DNA from: PVC group bacterium
GTDB taxonomy: Bacteria; Verrucomicrobiota; Kiritimatiellia; CAIKKV01; PXCX01
DNA: 11,810 nucleotides
Reading direction: 5' to 3'
Assembly (NCBI GenBank): GCA_003567575.1
Contig: PWZG01000182.1
Coordinates: forward strand, 1-11,810
The notes beneath the pieces were generated by a model. The model worked only from the letters and a program-made list of their open reading frames with translations. It was not told the DNA's origin and did not search any database. Shown here piece by piece: positions 5,855 through 11,750 of this stretch. A program made the position numbers and the translations under genes. Position 1 is the stretch's first letter; every line of letters begins with the position of its first letter.

Positions 5855-6714
5855 ACGATTGGTTGCTGTTCGATGCGATGTTTCGTATCCCGTTTCTGAC
5901 CGGGCTTTGCCTGACGGCCGCGCTTTGCCTGGTGGGTGCATTGTTGCGCATGCGCGATGAATGGCTGGCGGCCTTGGGGTTGTCGCAGGTGGCGGCCGCC
6001 GGCGCGATTGCCGCCGCGCCGCTGGGATTGCCGGGATTGGTCGGCGCGTTCGGCGCTGCGGGATTGGCCGTGATTTTGCGTTCGTCGCTGCCGCGGGTCG
6101 GCAACAGTCATCATGCGCTGATGATCCTGATTGGCTGGTCGGCTACGTTGTTGATCGGCGCTCACATTGATCACGGGCAGCGGATCGGCGATTCATTGTT
6201 GCGCGGTCAGTTGTACTTCGCCCACGCCGGCCATCTGGCTGGGGCGGCGGGATTGTTGCTGACGATGATCCTGATGCTGCCCTGGCTGTCGCCGCGCTTG
6301 TTGACGGCACGATTTTTCCCGGACTATCACAAAGCCAACCGGATCCGGGTCTGGCCCTACCAGGCCGTTTTCGCCCTGCTGGTCATGACCGCGACGGTAT
6401 TGGGGACCATTTCCATCGGCGCCTTTCCAGCGTTCGCTATGCTGTTCGTGCCCTCATGGGTTGGCTTCGTGCTGGTCGATGGTTGGCGTCAATCGTTGTT
6501 GGCCACCCTGGCGGTGGGAATCCTGGCCTATGTCGCGGCTTTCGTGGCGGCCATGCTGCTTGATTTGCCGTTCGGACCGGTTCTGACCGGAGCGCTGGTG
6601 TTGTCGGCAGCCCTGCGGTTCGTGACGGCTATCCGGCGGCGCAATGCCGAAATATCCGGCGACAGCTTGCATACGAACTATCTTGCGCCGGCAGAGCGCC
6701 CGACACGGTCGTAG
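5851..6714 (+). CDS. Metal ABC transporter permease, ABC-3 (ZnuB) family
   Basis: This 287-residue inner-membrane protein forms the channel of the metal importer with the ATPase encoded just upstream. About eight hydrophobic segments are visible, including 'FLTGLCLTAALCLVGALL', 'ALMILIGWSATLLIGA', 'AGAAGLLLTMILMLPWL', 'AVFALLVMTATVLGTISIGA' and a final 'GPVLTGALVLSAALRFV'. The 'SIGAFPAFAMLFVPS' region and the late 'LDLPFGPVLTG' stretch are typical of the ABC-3 fold. I chose the ATG at 5851 over an in-frame ATG at 5824. It has a GAGGTG site 5 bases upstream, gives the normal N-terminus and makes the common ATGA overlap with the ATPase gene. A basic, polar tail of about 25 residues follows the last helix. 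It is the last gene of the uptake operon. Confidence 0.92.
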   Translation: MNDWLLFDAMFRIPFLTGLCLTAALCLVGALLRMRDEWLAALGLSQVAAAGAIAAAPLGLPGLVGAFGAAGLAVILRSSLPRVGNSHHALMILIGWSATLLIGAHIDHGQRIGDSLLRGQLYFAHAGHLAGAAGLLLTMILMLPWLSPRLLTARFFPDYHKANRIRVWPYQAVFALLVMTATVLGTISIGAFPAFAMLFVPSWVGFVLVDGWRQSLLATLAVGILAYVAAFVAAMLLDLPFGPVLTGALVLSAALRFVTAIRRRNAEISGDSLHTNYLAPAERPTRS

Positions 6715-6715
6715 C

Positions 6716-6742
6716 CCCGCACATGCAGCCATGTCATGCGGG
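6716..6742 (+). terminator. Possible hairpin ending the uptake operon
   Basis: CCCGCA (6716-6721) and TGCGGG (6737-6742) pair, with an inner CATG/CATG stem and a 3-base bulge. It starts 2 bases after the permease stop, a typical place for a terminator, but no T-run follows, so Rho-independent function is doubtful. Confidence 0.35.
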
Positions 6743-6867
6743 AAGATAAACCGGAAGCGCACAATCCGTCGCGAACCATGCCGGCGCAATGATCCGCGAC
6801 ATCACCGCCGCTGGGGCCGCCAAGGGGCGCAACATAAAGTGATATGCGCCCGCCGCCAAGACCTGGC

Positions 6868-6896
6868 TTGCTGTGGCGGTGACTTTGGTGTATATT
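6868..6896 (+). promoter_or_regulatory. Promoter before the AEC transporter remnant
   Basis: TTGCTG (6868-6873) and TATATT (6891-6896) are separated by exactly 17 bases, predicting a start of transcription near 6903. With no other promoter seen, it may now serve the pseudouridine synthase gene that follows the remnant. Confidence 0.5.
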
Positions 6897-6932
6897 CCGC
6901 AAGTAAACCGTATTCCTGCTTCTTCAATAAAA

Positions 6933-7189
6933 ATGCTGTACGTATTCAATACCCTGGCGCCGATCGGTCTTTTAATGCTTTGCGGCTTGCTGTTGCGCCG
7001 CTTTGCATTTGCGCCACCCGTTTTTTTCGCGGCATCAACCGCCTGGTTTACTGGGTTGCGTTGCCGGCGTTGTGGTTGGACAAAACGTCACGTCCGATGG
7101 AAAGCGGCGCCGAAGCGATACGGACACCCCGTGCTAACATCGCACACATTGTCCTTAATATTCTAACCAATCCGCTGCTGCTGACATGA
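6933..7189 (+). pseudogene. Frameshifted, truncated N-terminus of an AEC-family (auxin efflux carrier-type) transporter
   Basis: From the ATG at 6933, frame 1 encodes MLYVFNTLAPIGLLMLCGLL followed by LRRFAFAPPVF, the typical first helix of AEC permeases. The match then continues in another frame across a run of seven Ts (7021-7027): FFRGINRLVYWV then ALPALWLDK, the family's second segment. An eighth T would join the two halves in register. Even if joined, the protein would be about 85 residues and stop at 7187-7189, against roughly 300 in the family. Most of the gene is therefore missing, with recognisable similarity lost after about 60 residues. No Shine-Dalgarno precedes the ATG. The broken frame's TGA overlaps the next gene's ATG as ATGA. 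A sequencing slip could explain the frameshift but not the truncation. Confidence 0.75.
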
Positions 7190-8028
7190 AAACGCCGTAT
7201 GGTGAAACGCTTACCGTAAATGACGCTGAAAACGGTTTGTCTTTGCTGGATTTTCTGGCACAGCGACTGGCCTTGTCGCGACGGCGCACCAAGACGTTGC
7301 TTGATGAACGAAATGTATTTGTCAACGGCCACCGTACCTGGATGGCGCGACATACACTCAAAGCAGGAGATGCCGTACAAGTTACCATTGCGCGACCGCC
7401 GGCAAACACGGATGATGCCGTGCGGGTCTTGTACCGTGACGATGCGATGCTGGTTGTCGACAAACCATGCGGACGTATCGCCGTCGGACCGTATGGTCTC
7501 GAAACAACATTGCGCAAACCATTGGCATGCCCGTCGCTGTGCGCCGTACACCGGCTTGATCGCGATACAACCGGTTGCCTGTTGTTCGCCATGAACCCCG
7601 CAATCAAGGCGCTGCTGGCTGAACAGTTCCGGCAACGGACGGTACGCAAAATATACGATGCATTGGTTTTCGGACGCGCTGCTTTCAGCCGGCGCACCAT
7701 ACGGTTGCCGCTGGACGGACGCAGCGCGATCACCCATGCGCGCACACTGCAAACAGGCGCAGGCGTGTCACATCTTGAAGTGTGTATCGAAACCGGTCGT
7801 ACGCATCAAATACGCCGTCACCTTGCCGCCATAGGTCATGCGTTGGTCGGCGACAAGTATTACGGCGCGGGAACCGCATGCCCGCCGTCCATGCGCGATG
7901 TCGCACGCCAGATGTTGCATGCAAGACTTTTACGGCTTCATCATCCGCACACGAACACCGCCATAACCATCGACGCGCCACTGCCGAAAGATTTTAACGC
8001 ATGCCTTTTACGATCGCTCCATGAATAA
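7186..8028 (+). CDS. RluA-family rRNA/tRNA pseudouridine synthase
   Basis: This 280-residue cytoplasmic enzyme isomerises uridine to pseudouridine in structured RNA. Residues about 18-66 form an S4 RNA-binding domain ('LLDERNVFVNGHRT' then 'LKAGDAVQV'). The catalytic domain has 'DDAMLVVDKPCG' (86-96), the catalytic HRLDRDTTG (122-130, catalytic Asp125) and 'ETGRTHQIRRHLAAIGH' (182-198), then 'LVGDKYYG'. The length is normal for the family. The S4 domain argues for an RluD/RluC-like member, but the exact target base cannot be told. The ATG has no Shine-Dalgarno and overlaps the stop of the preceding AEC remnant (ATGA), so translation may once have been, or still be, coupled to that frame. It is followed by an A-rich tract. 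Confidence 0.93.
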   Translation: MKTPYGETLTVNDAENGLSLLDFLAQRLALSRRRTKTLLDERNVFVNGHRTWMARHTLKAGDAVQVTIARPPANTDDAVRVLYRDDAMLVVDKPCGRIAVGPYGLETTLRKPLACPSLCAVHRLDRDTTGCLLFAMNPAIKALLAEQFRQRTVRKIYDALVFGRAAFSRRTIRLPLDGRSAITHARTLQTGAGVSHLEVCIETGRTHQIRRHLAAIGHALVGDKYYGAGTACPPSMRDVARQMLHARLLRLHHPHTNTAITIDAPLPKDFNACLLRSLHE

Positions 8029-8081
8029 AAAAATAAAAAAATAAAAAATGTATTGACGTAATATTTATAAAAGCATACAGT
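8026..8081 (+). promoter_or_regulatory. Strong promoter with A-tract UP-like element
   Basis: TTGACG (8053-8058) and TACAGT (8076-8081) are 17 bases apart, predicting a start near 8088. Immediately upstream is an 8-base tandem repeat of TAAAAAAA (8026-8049, the last unit one A short). Such A-tracts next to a -35 are typical UP elements bound by the RNA polymerase alpha subunit. It should give high-level expression of the small basic protein downstream. Confidence 0.6.
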
Positions 8082-8087
8082 TCATCA

Positions 8088-8248
8088 CAAGAGTATTGTG
8101 TGACCGCGTACCGATGAGACTCGGCCGGCGCTTTAAGCCGAGAGCGACCGATAATAAACGCTGCATTCTCTGACGGGAAAGTTAGCTTATCGCGGCACAC
8201 CAATAGGTCCGCCGCATGTGTCGGCGGAGACAAAGGAGGTGACCGCGT
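8088..8248 (+). promoter_or_regulatory. Long structured 5' leader of the histone-like gene
   Basis: About 160 bases separate the predicted start of transcription from the ATG at 8249. CTCGGC and GCCGAG near 8120-8141 form one stem. TCCGCCG/CGGCGGA (8208-8214 and 8222-8228) form a perfect 7-bp stem with a 7-base loop, ending three bases before the Shine-Dalgarno. GTGACCGCGTA occurs twice, at 8100-8110 and 8239-8249, the second copy running from the Shine-Dalgarno into the start codon. No known riboswitch family is recognised. Confidence 0.4.
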
Positions 8249-8377
8249 ATGGCAACGAAGAAAGCAGCGAAGAAGGCGCCAGCCAAAAAGGCTCCGGCGA
8301 AGAAGGCCGTGAAGAAGGCCGCCAAGAAGGCGCCGGCCAAAAAGGCACCGGCGAAAAAGGCCGCCAAGAAAAAATAA
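8249..8377 (+). CDS. Histone H1-like lysine/alanine-rich DNA-binding protein, 42 residues
   Basis: The ATG at 8249 opens 42 codons made almost wholly of Lys, Ala and Pro in a repeating KKAPA or KKAxx pentad (MATKKAAKKAPAKKA...AAKKK). There are no acidic or aromatic residues. This composition matches the C-terminal tails of histone H1 and bacterial H1-like proteins (chlamydial Hc1/Hc2 style), which bind and compact DNA without a folded domain. Here the tail stands alone as a very small protein. AAAGGAGGT at 8232-8240 is a near-perfect Shine-Dalgarno with 8-base spacing, and the upstream promoter looks strong, so abundant expression is likely. The coding DNA carries internal repeats (AAGAAGGCGCC and AAAAAGGC variants). 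It is monocistronic, closed by the terminator at 8426-8469. A chance low-complexity frame is unlikely given these signals. Confidence 0.85.
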   Translation: MATKKAAKKAPAKKAPAKKAVKKAAKKAPAKKAPAKKAAKKK

Positions 8378-8425
8378 CCCTAACCGGTTAAGCCGCGCGC
8401 ATGGCGTACCGGTTTAACCCAAAAC

Positions 8426-8469
8426 AAAAAGCGGTCGCGAGACGATGTTTTCGCGACCGCTTTTTTTTT
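8426..8469. terminator. Bidirectional intrinsic terminator
   Basis: AGCGGTCGCGA and TCGCGACCGCT form a perfect 11-bp stem (8430-8440 and 8451-8461) around a 10-base loop, extended by A/T pairs to 15 bp. Nine Ts follow on the plus strand (8461-8469). On the minus strand the stem is followed by TTTTTGTTTT. It serves the histone-like gene from the left and the toroid-protein gene (stop at 8483) from the right. A smaller stem, AACCGGT/ACCGGTT (8382-8388 and 8408-8414), lies just upstream. Confidence 0.9.
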
Positions 8470-8482
8470 CGTGAGTCTCGTC

Positions 8483-9685
8483 TTACGGTTGTTCGCCACC
8501 CAGCGCGATTTGAAGCGCCAATATCGAATACGATGTTACCAGTACGGGATCGGACTCAAGATAGCGACCATGATCGTTGACCCAGTAACCGTGGCCGGTT
8601 GCGGGGTCGATTCGTTGCAGGTTAACCAGTTTACGCACTATCTCGCGACGCCAGAAAATATCCGTATCGCCTGCCGGAATCCGATCGCGTCCGAAAGCGG
8701 CCAGTGCCTTGGTCAGAACATTGTAGAAATAATAAACGCCTTCCGAACCGGCGCCCGGGTTTTCTTCGAGCGTCCAGTGCCGCATGGCCCAGTCGAACGC
8801 CGATTGGACGCGTGTATCGTTGCGTGATACATCGGCATAAATCAAGCTCAACATCCCGGAATACGTCATGCTTCCATACGCGCGGAAAATGACGTTGCCG
8901 GTTTCGTTGGTTCGGACACCGGCCTTGGGATCGGCGTCAGGACGATAAAAGAAACCGCCTGCCTCTTCCTTTCCCGCCTCCGCCGTATGTTGTACGCGCG
9001 CCAAAAAACGACGCGCGGCTTCCCAGTCCAGATCGGCTCTCGCCGTGCCGGCCGTGCGGAATTCCTCGACCTGCTCGGTCAATCGCATCGCTTCGTAAGC
9101 GATCGCCGTATTGTTCAAATCAGTATAGGGCCGATCGGTCAGACGATCGTATCCCATGCCACCCGAAAAATCGTCATCGCCATGATGCTGCGCGGCCGCC
9201 AGGAAACGGCGTGCATTAAGAATGACGGGAACCACGTCATGGCCGGCGGCGGCATACAACGCTTTCATGCATATGGCCGTATTGTAGTTGCTGAGACCAC
9301 CGCCGCGACGACCCTCGATATGACGGTAAATCCCGCCGTTCGGCTGCACGTAAGCCAGGATATGTTCGATCGCACGCTCCATAATCTGTTCCCGTCCGGG
9401 ATAATCACCGCCGGCAAATGCCCACAACGGCAAAGCCGTCAACGCCGGATACTGATCGTCGGACCATCCGCCGTTGTCCTTCTGCAACGCCGCCAGCCAG
9501 TCCTTGGCGCGCCGTATCGCATGGTACGCTTCGTTAACCAGTGAACGGTCCAAACCGACGTCGATGCCGCTGCCGTTTCGCTGCCGTAAAACCTGTTCCC
9601 GCGGCGCAGCTTCTTCCGCCGCCGCCGCCATGGCAACCATCGTTAGCGCAATAATAAACTTTATCATATTCTTCGTATGATACAT
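8483..9685 (-). CDS. Exported alpha/alpha-toroid protein (prenyltransferase/squalene-cyclase-like repeats)
   Basis: This 400-residue protein has unknown substrate. The signal peptide is at 1-23 (hydrophobic 'FIIALTMVAMAAAA'). The mature part is a series of helical repeats with Gly/aromatic turns typical of terpenoid-cyclase toroids: QKDNGGW (68-74), QPNGGIY (104-110), FSGGMGYD (153-160), GGFFYRPD (233-240), GSMTYSGMLSLIY (261-273) and GHGYW (344-348). Between them are 'ALPLWAF', 'NTAICMKALYAA' and 'NTAIAYEAMRL' helices. No DxDD motif of squalene-hopene cyclase is visible, so it is probably not a hopanoid cyclase and may bind or process something in the periplasm. I chose the ATG at 9685 because GGAG (9692-9695) lies 6 bases upstream. 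The frame stays open to 9763, but upstream starts have no such site and would bury the signal peptide. It is monocistronic. Confidence 0.85.
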   Translation of the reverse strand: MYHTKNMIKFIIALTMVAMAAAAEEAAPREQVLRQRNGSGIDVGLDRSLVNEAYHAIRRAKDWLAALQKDNGGWSDDQYPALTALPLWAFAGGDYPGREQIMERAIEHILAYVQPNGGIYRHIEGRRGGGLSNYNTAICMKALYAAAGHDVVPVILNARRFLAAAQHHGDDDFSGGMGYDRLTDRPYTDLNNTAIAYEAMRLTEQVEEFRTAGTARADLDWEAARRFLARVQHTAEAGKEEAGGFFYRPDADPKAGVRTNETGNVIFRAYGSMTYSGMLSLIYADVSRNDTRVQSAFDWAMRHWTLEENPGAGSEGVYYFYNVLTKALAAFGRDRIPAGDTDIFWRREIVRKLVNLQRIDPATGHGYWVNDHGRYLESDPVLVTSYSILALQIALGGEQP

Positions 9686-9829
9686 TGCATTCTCCATGTA
9701 AATTGATATTCCAACAACCAATGACTTACTCCATATTCGCCCAAACAACGAAAGTTCACGCATGTAATCCGATAACTAACATTCCACGCACGGACGCGGG
9801 ATACAGGATCACCGTTGAGTAACCGCGTC

Positions 9830-9858
9830 ATAATAGCATAAACGTTTCCTGAAATCAA
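9830..9858 (-). promoter_or_regulatory. Promoter of the toroid-protein gene
   Basis: On the minus strand TTGATT (9853-9858) and TATTAT (9830-9835) are 17 bases apart, with a TGC extended -10. Transcription should start near 9823, leaving a 5' leader of about 138 bases in which I see no clear structure. Confidence 0.6.
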
Positions 9859-9869
9859 AAGGTTCATGA

Positions 9870-9898
9870 TTGATTTTACGCGTTTGATCCGTTATGTT
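9870..9898 (+). promoter_or_regulatory. Promoter of the glycerate kinase gene
   Basis: TTGATT (9870-9875) and TATGTT (9893-9898) are 17 bases apart, predicting a start near 9905 and a leader of only about 20 bases that includes the Shine-Dalgarno. The -35 is identical to that of the divergent minus-strand promoter, 11 bases away. Confidence 0.6.
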
Positions 9899-9924
9899 GT
9901 ACCGGTAACGGAGGTAGATAAACC

Positions 9925-11103
9925 ATGAAGATCGTCGTTGCAATGGATTCGTTTAAGGGCGGACTTTGCGCCGCGGATGCCTGCCGGTATGTCGCCCGCG
10001 GATTACGAGAAGCGAACGCGGACGCAACCGTTGTGCTGAAACCGATGGCCGACGGCGGCGAAGGCACCGCTGCGGCGCTGCTGGCGGCAAGAGCCGGCGG
10101 CGCGTGGATACCGGTAACCGTTGCCGGACCATTGCCGGATCGTCCCGTTACCGCCGGCTACGCGTGGTTCGACGATGATCGTACGGCCGTGATAGAAATG
10201 GCGGCCGCCAACGGATTGCCTTTACTGGCAGAACATGAACGCAATCCGCTCAAGACCAGCACCTATGGAACCGGCCAATTGATCAAGGCAGCCCTGGACC
10301 GTGGCGCGCAGCGAATTCTGCTGGCCATCGGCGGCAGCGCAACGGTCGATGGCGGTGTGGGCGCGGCGACAGCTATCGGCTGGCGATTTCTGGACGCGGA
10401 TAACCAGCCGGTTCCACCGGGCGGCGGATATCTGCGCGACATTGCAAGTATCGTTCCGACCACCGCGGTTTTTGCCGCATCCGGTTCTGCAACGCGGATC
10501 AAGGTCCTTTGCGATGTCACAAACCCATTACTCGGGGAACATGGCGCGGCGGCTGTTTTCGCGCCCCAGAAGGGCGCATCACCGGATGCGGTGGCGATAC
10601 TTGAAAAGGGATTGACGCATCTGGCGCAACGGGTTCGAGAGGAACTGGGATTCGACATGACGGCGTTGGCCGGCGGCGGCGCGGCCGGCGGACTGGGCGC
10701 GGGTGCGGCGGCTTTTTTTAACGCCGATCTTACACCCGGTATCGACGCCATCATGACGGCGGCAAAACTGCACGATGCACTGCAAGACGCCGACTGGTGT
10801 CTGACCGGCGAAGGTTCTTTCGACACGCAGTCCCTGCATGGTAAAGTCGTTTCCGGCGTCGCTGCCGCGGCGCGCAAGGCTGCCGTGCCCACGGTCGTCA
10901 TTGCCGGCAGGGTAAAAGCCGTGCCGGAAAATTATCGTTCGCACGGCATCCAAACCGCCCTGGCAACCCATGACCCCGATATGCCGCTGGACGAAGTTAT
11001 CCGACGCGAACCGGAATTGCTGCAAGCAACGGCCGCGCGTTGGTTACGCGAAAACACATGCGGAAACAGAGGATCCATACAACAACGCGGTAACGATGCA
11101 TGA
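9925..11103 (+). CDS. Glycerate kinase, type 2 (GarK/GlxK family)
   Basis: This 392-residue cytoplasmic enzyme phosphorylates D-glycerate with ATP, feeding it into lower glycolysis. The family is recognised by DSFKG (8-12), MADGGEGT (41-48), NPLKTSTYGTGQLI (107-120), GGSATVDGG (136-144), CDVTNPLLG (196-204) with 'VFAPQKGA' after it, a Gly-rich stretch (250-260) and TGEGSFDTQS (294-303). Bacterial members are usually about 375-385 residues. The last 15 or so here (after 'WLREN') look like an unstructured extra tail. GGAGGT (9910-9915) with 9-base spacing supports the ATG. No other glycerate- or glyoxylate-pathway gene is nearby, so the physiological source of glycerate is not shown. It is the first gene of a two-gene unit, its stop overlapping a possible start of the acetyltransferase gene. 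Confidence 0.95.
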   Translation: MKIVVAMDSFKGGLCAADACRYVARGLREANADATVVLKPMADGGEGTAAALLAARAGGAWIPVTVAGPLPDRPVTAGYAWFDDDRTAVIEMAAANGLPLLAEHERNPLKTSTYGTGQLIKAALDRGAQRILLAIGGSATVDGGVGAATAIGWRFLDADNQPVPPGGGYLRDIASIVPTTAVFAASGSATRIKVLCDVTNPLLGEHGAAAVFAPQKGASPDAVAILEKGLTHLAQRVREELGFDMTALAGGGAAGGLGAGAAAFFNADLTPGIDAIMTAAKLHDALQDADWCLTGEGSFDTQSLHGKVVSGVAAAARKAAVPTVVIAGRVKAVPENYRSHGIQTALATHDPDMPLDEVIRREPELLQATAARWLRENTCGNRGSIQQRGNDA

Positions 11104-11123
11104 AAATCAGAAAAGGAAAAACA

Positions 11124-11657
11124 ATGAAACCGAATGTTGATTATGTACCCGATCGCGACGTGGATACCGAAATGGATCGCGCGTTACGCGAGTTATTGAC
11201 GACATGTTTTACAAAAAAACAGGATGTCGTGTTCAGGCATCGACGCTATTTTGTCGATCCATATCCGCATCGCTGGGTGATCCGCGATCCCGGTGGCAGA
11301 CTGGTGGCGCATGTCGGGGTTCACGAGAAATGCGTTGTCGCCGCCGATCGCGTCTATCGCGTCGGCGGTATCGGCGAAGTCTGCGTCCATCCCGATTGCC
11401 GCGGACGGGGATACGTCAAGCTGATGATGAACACAATACACGAATTCCTGACGGAACGTGAATTCGATTTCTCGATACTGTTTGGCGACCATGACGTTTA
11501 CGGATCAAGCGGATACCGACCGGTTTCGAACCTTTACGTGGCGGAGAAACCGAATGCGAAACCGGACGAACGCAAGGCTGTTACCGGCTTGATCCGCGAA
11601 CTCGGCGATCGGCCCTGGCCCGAAACAGATGTTATTCTGCTGGGGAACAAATTCTAA
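11124..11657 (+). CDS. GNAT-family N-acetyltransferase
   Basis: This 177-residue enzyme probably moves an acetyl group from acetyl-CoA to an unidentified amine. The acetyl-CoA-binding motif A is visible as 'GGIGEVCVHPDCRGRGYVK' (81-99), including the R-G-R-G loop. A late 'SILFGDHDVYGSSGYRPV' (117-134) matches the usual strand 5 and YxxxGY segment that positions CoA. The N-terminal half ('HRWVIRDPGGRLVAHVGV') fits the first strands of the fold. I prefer the ATG at 11124, which has AAGGA 6 bases upstream. An in-frame ATG at 11100 overlaps the glycerate kinase stop (ATGA), has no ribosome site and would add eight residues. Co-transcription with glycerate kinase is likely. The substrate cannot be told. 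Confidence 0.88.
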   Translation: MKPNVDYVPDRDVDTEMDRALRELLTTCFTKKQDVVFRHRRYFVDPYPHRWVIRDPGGRLVAHVGVHEKCVVAADRVYRVGGIGEVCVHPDCRGRGYVKLMMNTIHEFLTEREFDFSILFGDHDVYGSSGYRPVSNLYVAEKPNAKPDERKAVTGLIRELGDRPWPETDVILLGNKF

Positions 11658-11658
11658 G

Positions 11659-11673
11659 GCGGGCTTCGCCCGC
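11659..11673 (+). terminator. Short GC hairpin after the acetyltransferase gene
   Basis: GCGGGC and GCCCGC form a perfect 6-bp stem around TTC, beginning 2 bases after the stop. There is no T-run, so termination by this hairpin alone is uncertain, but its position is typical of the 3' end of a transcript. Confidence 0.4.
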
Positions 11674-11680
11674 AACCCAG

Positions 11681-11708
11681 AGGTCAGAAGTCAGAGGTCA
11701 GAAGTCAG
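11681..11708. repeat. Tandem 14-bp duplication built on a 7-bp unit
   Basis: AGGTCAGAAGTCAG occurs twice in exact tandem. Each copy is itself AGGTCAG plus AAGTCAG, so four heptamers A(G/A)GTCAG lie in a row. Partial units flank it (CAG before, AG after). Such heptad arrays occur between genes in several bacterial groups and vary in copy number. Confidence 0.9.
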
Positions 11709-11750
11709 AGTGTGCGGTCCGATAATTCCGCGGAAACCACTCGAAAAGCA

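Noticed and set aside
6644..7189. 181-codon frame as an independent gene
   Set aside because: Its first two thirds overlap the permease end and non-coding DNA with no protein character. Only the last part is meaningful, as the second half of the AEC remnant.
7048..7752. Minus-strand 234-codon frame opposite the pseudouridine synthase
   Set aside because: It is antisense to a gene with clear catalytic motifs and has no recognisable features of its own.
9686..9763. N-terminal extension of the toroid protein to 426 residues
   Set aside because: It would place 26 residues before the signal peptide, and the upstream starts lack ribosome sites, unlike the ATG at 9685.
10263..10901. Minus-strand 212-codon frame opposite glycerate kinase
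   Set aside because: It is an antisense shadow of a high-GC gene, with Ala/Pro/Ser-rich translation and no motifs.
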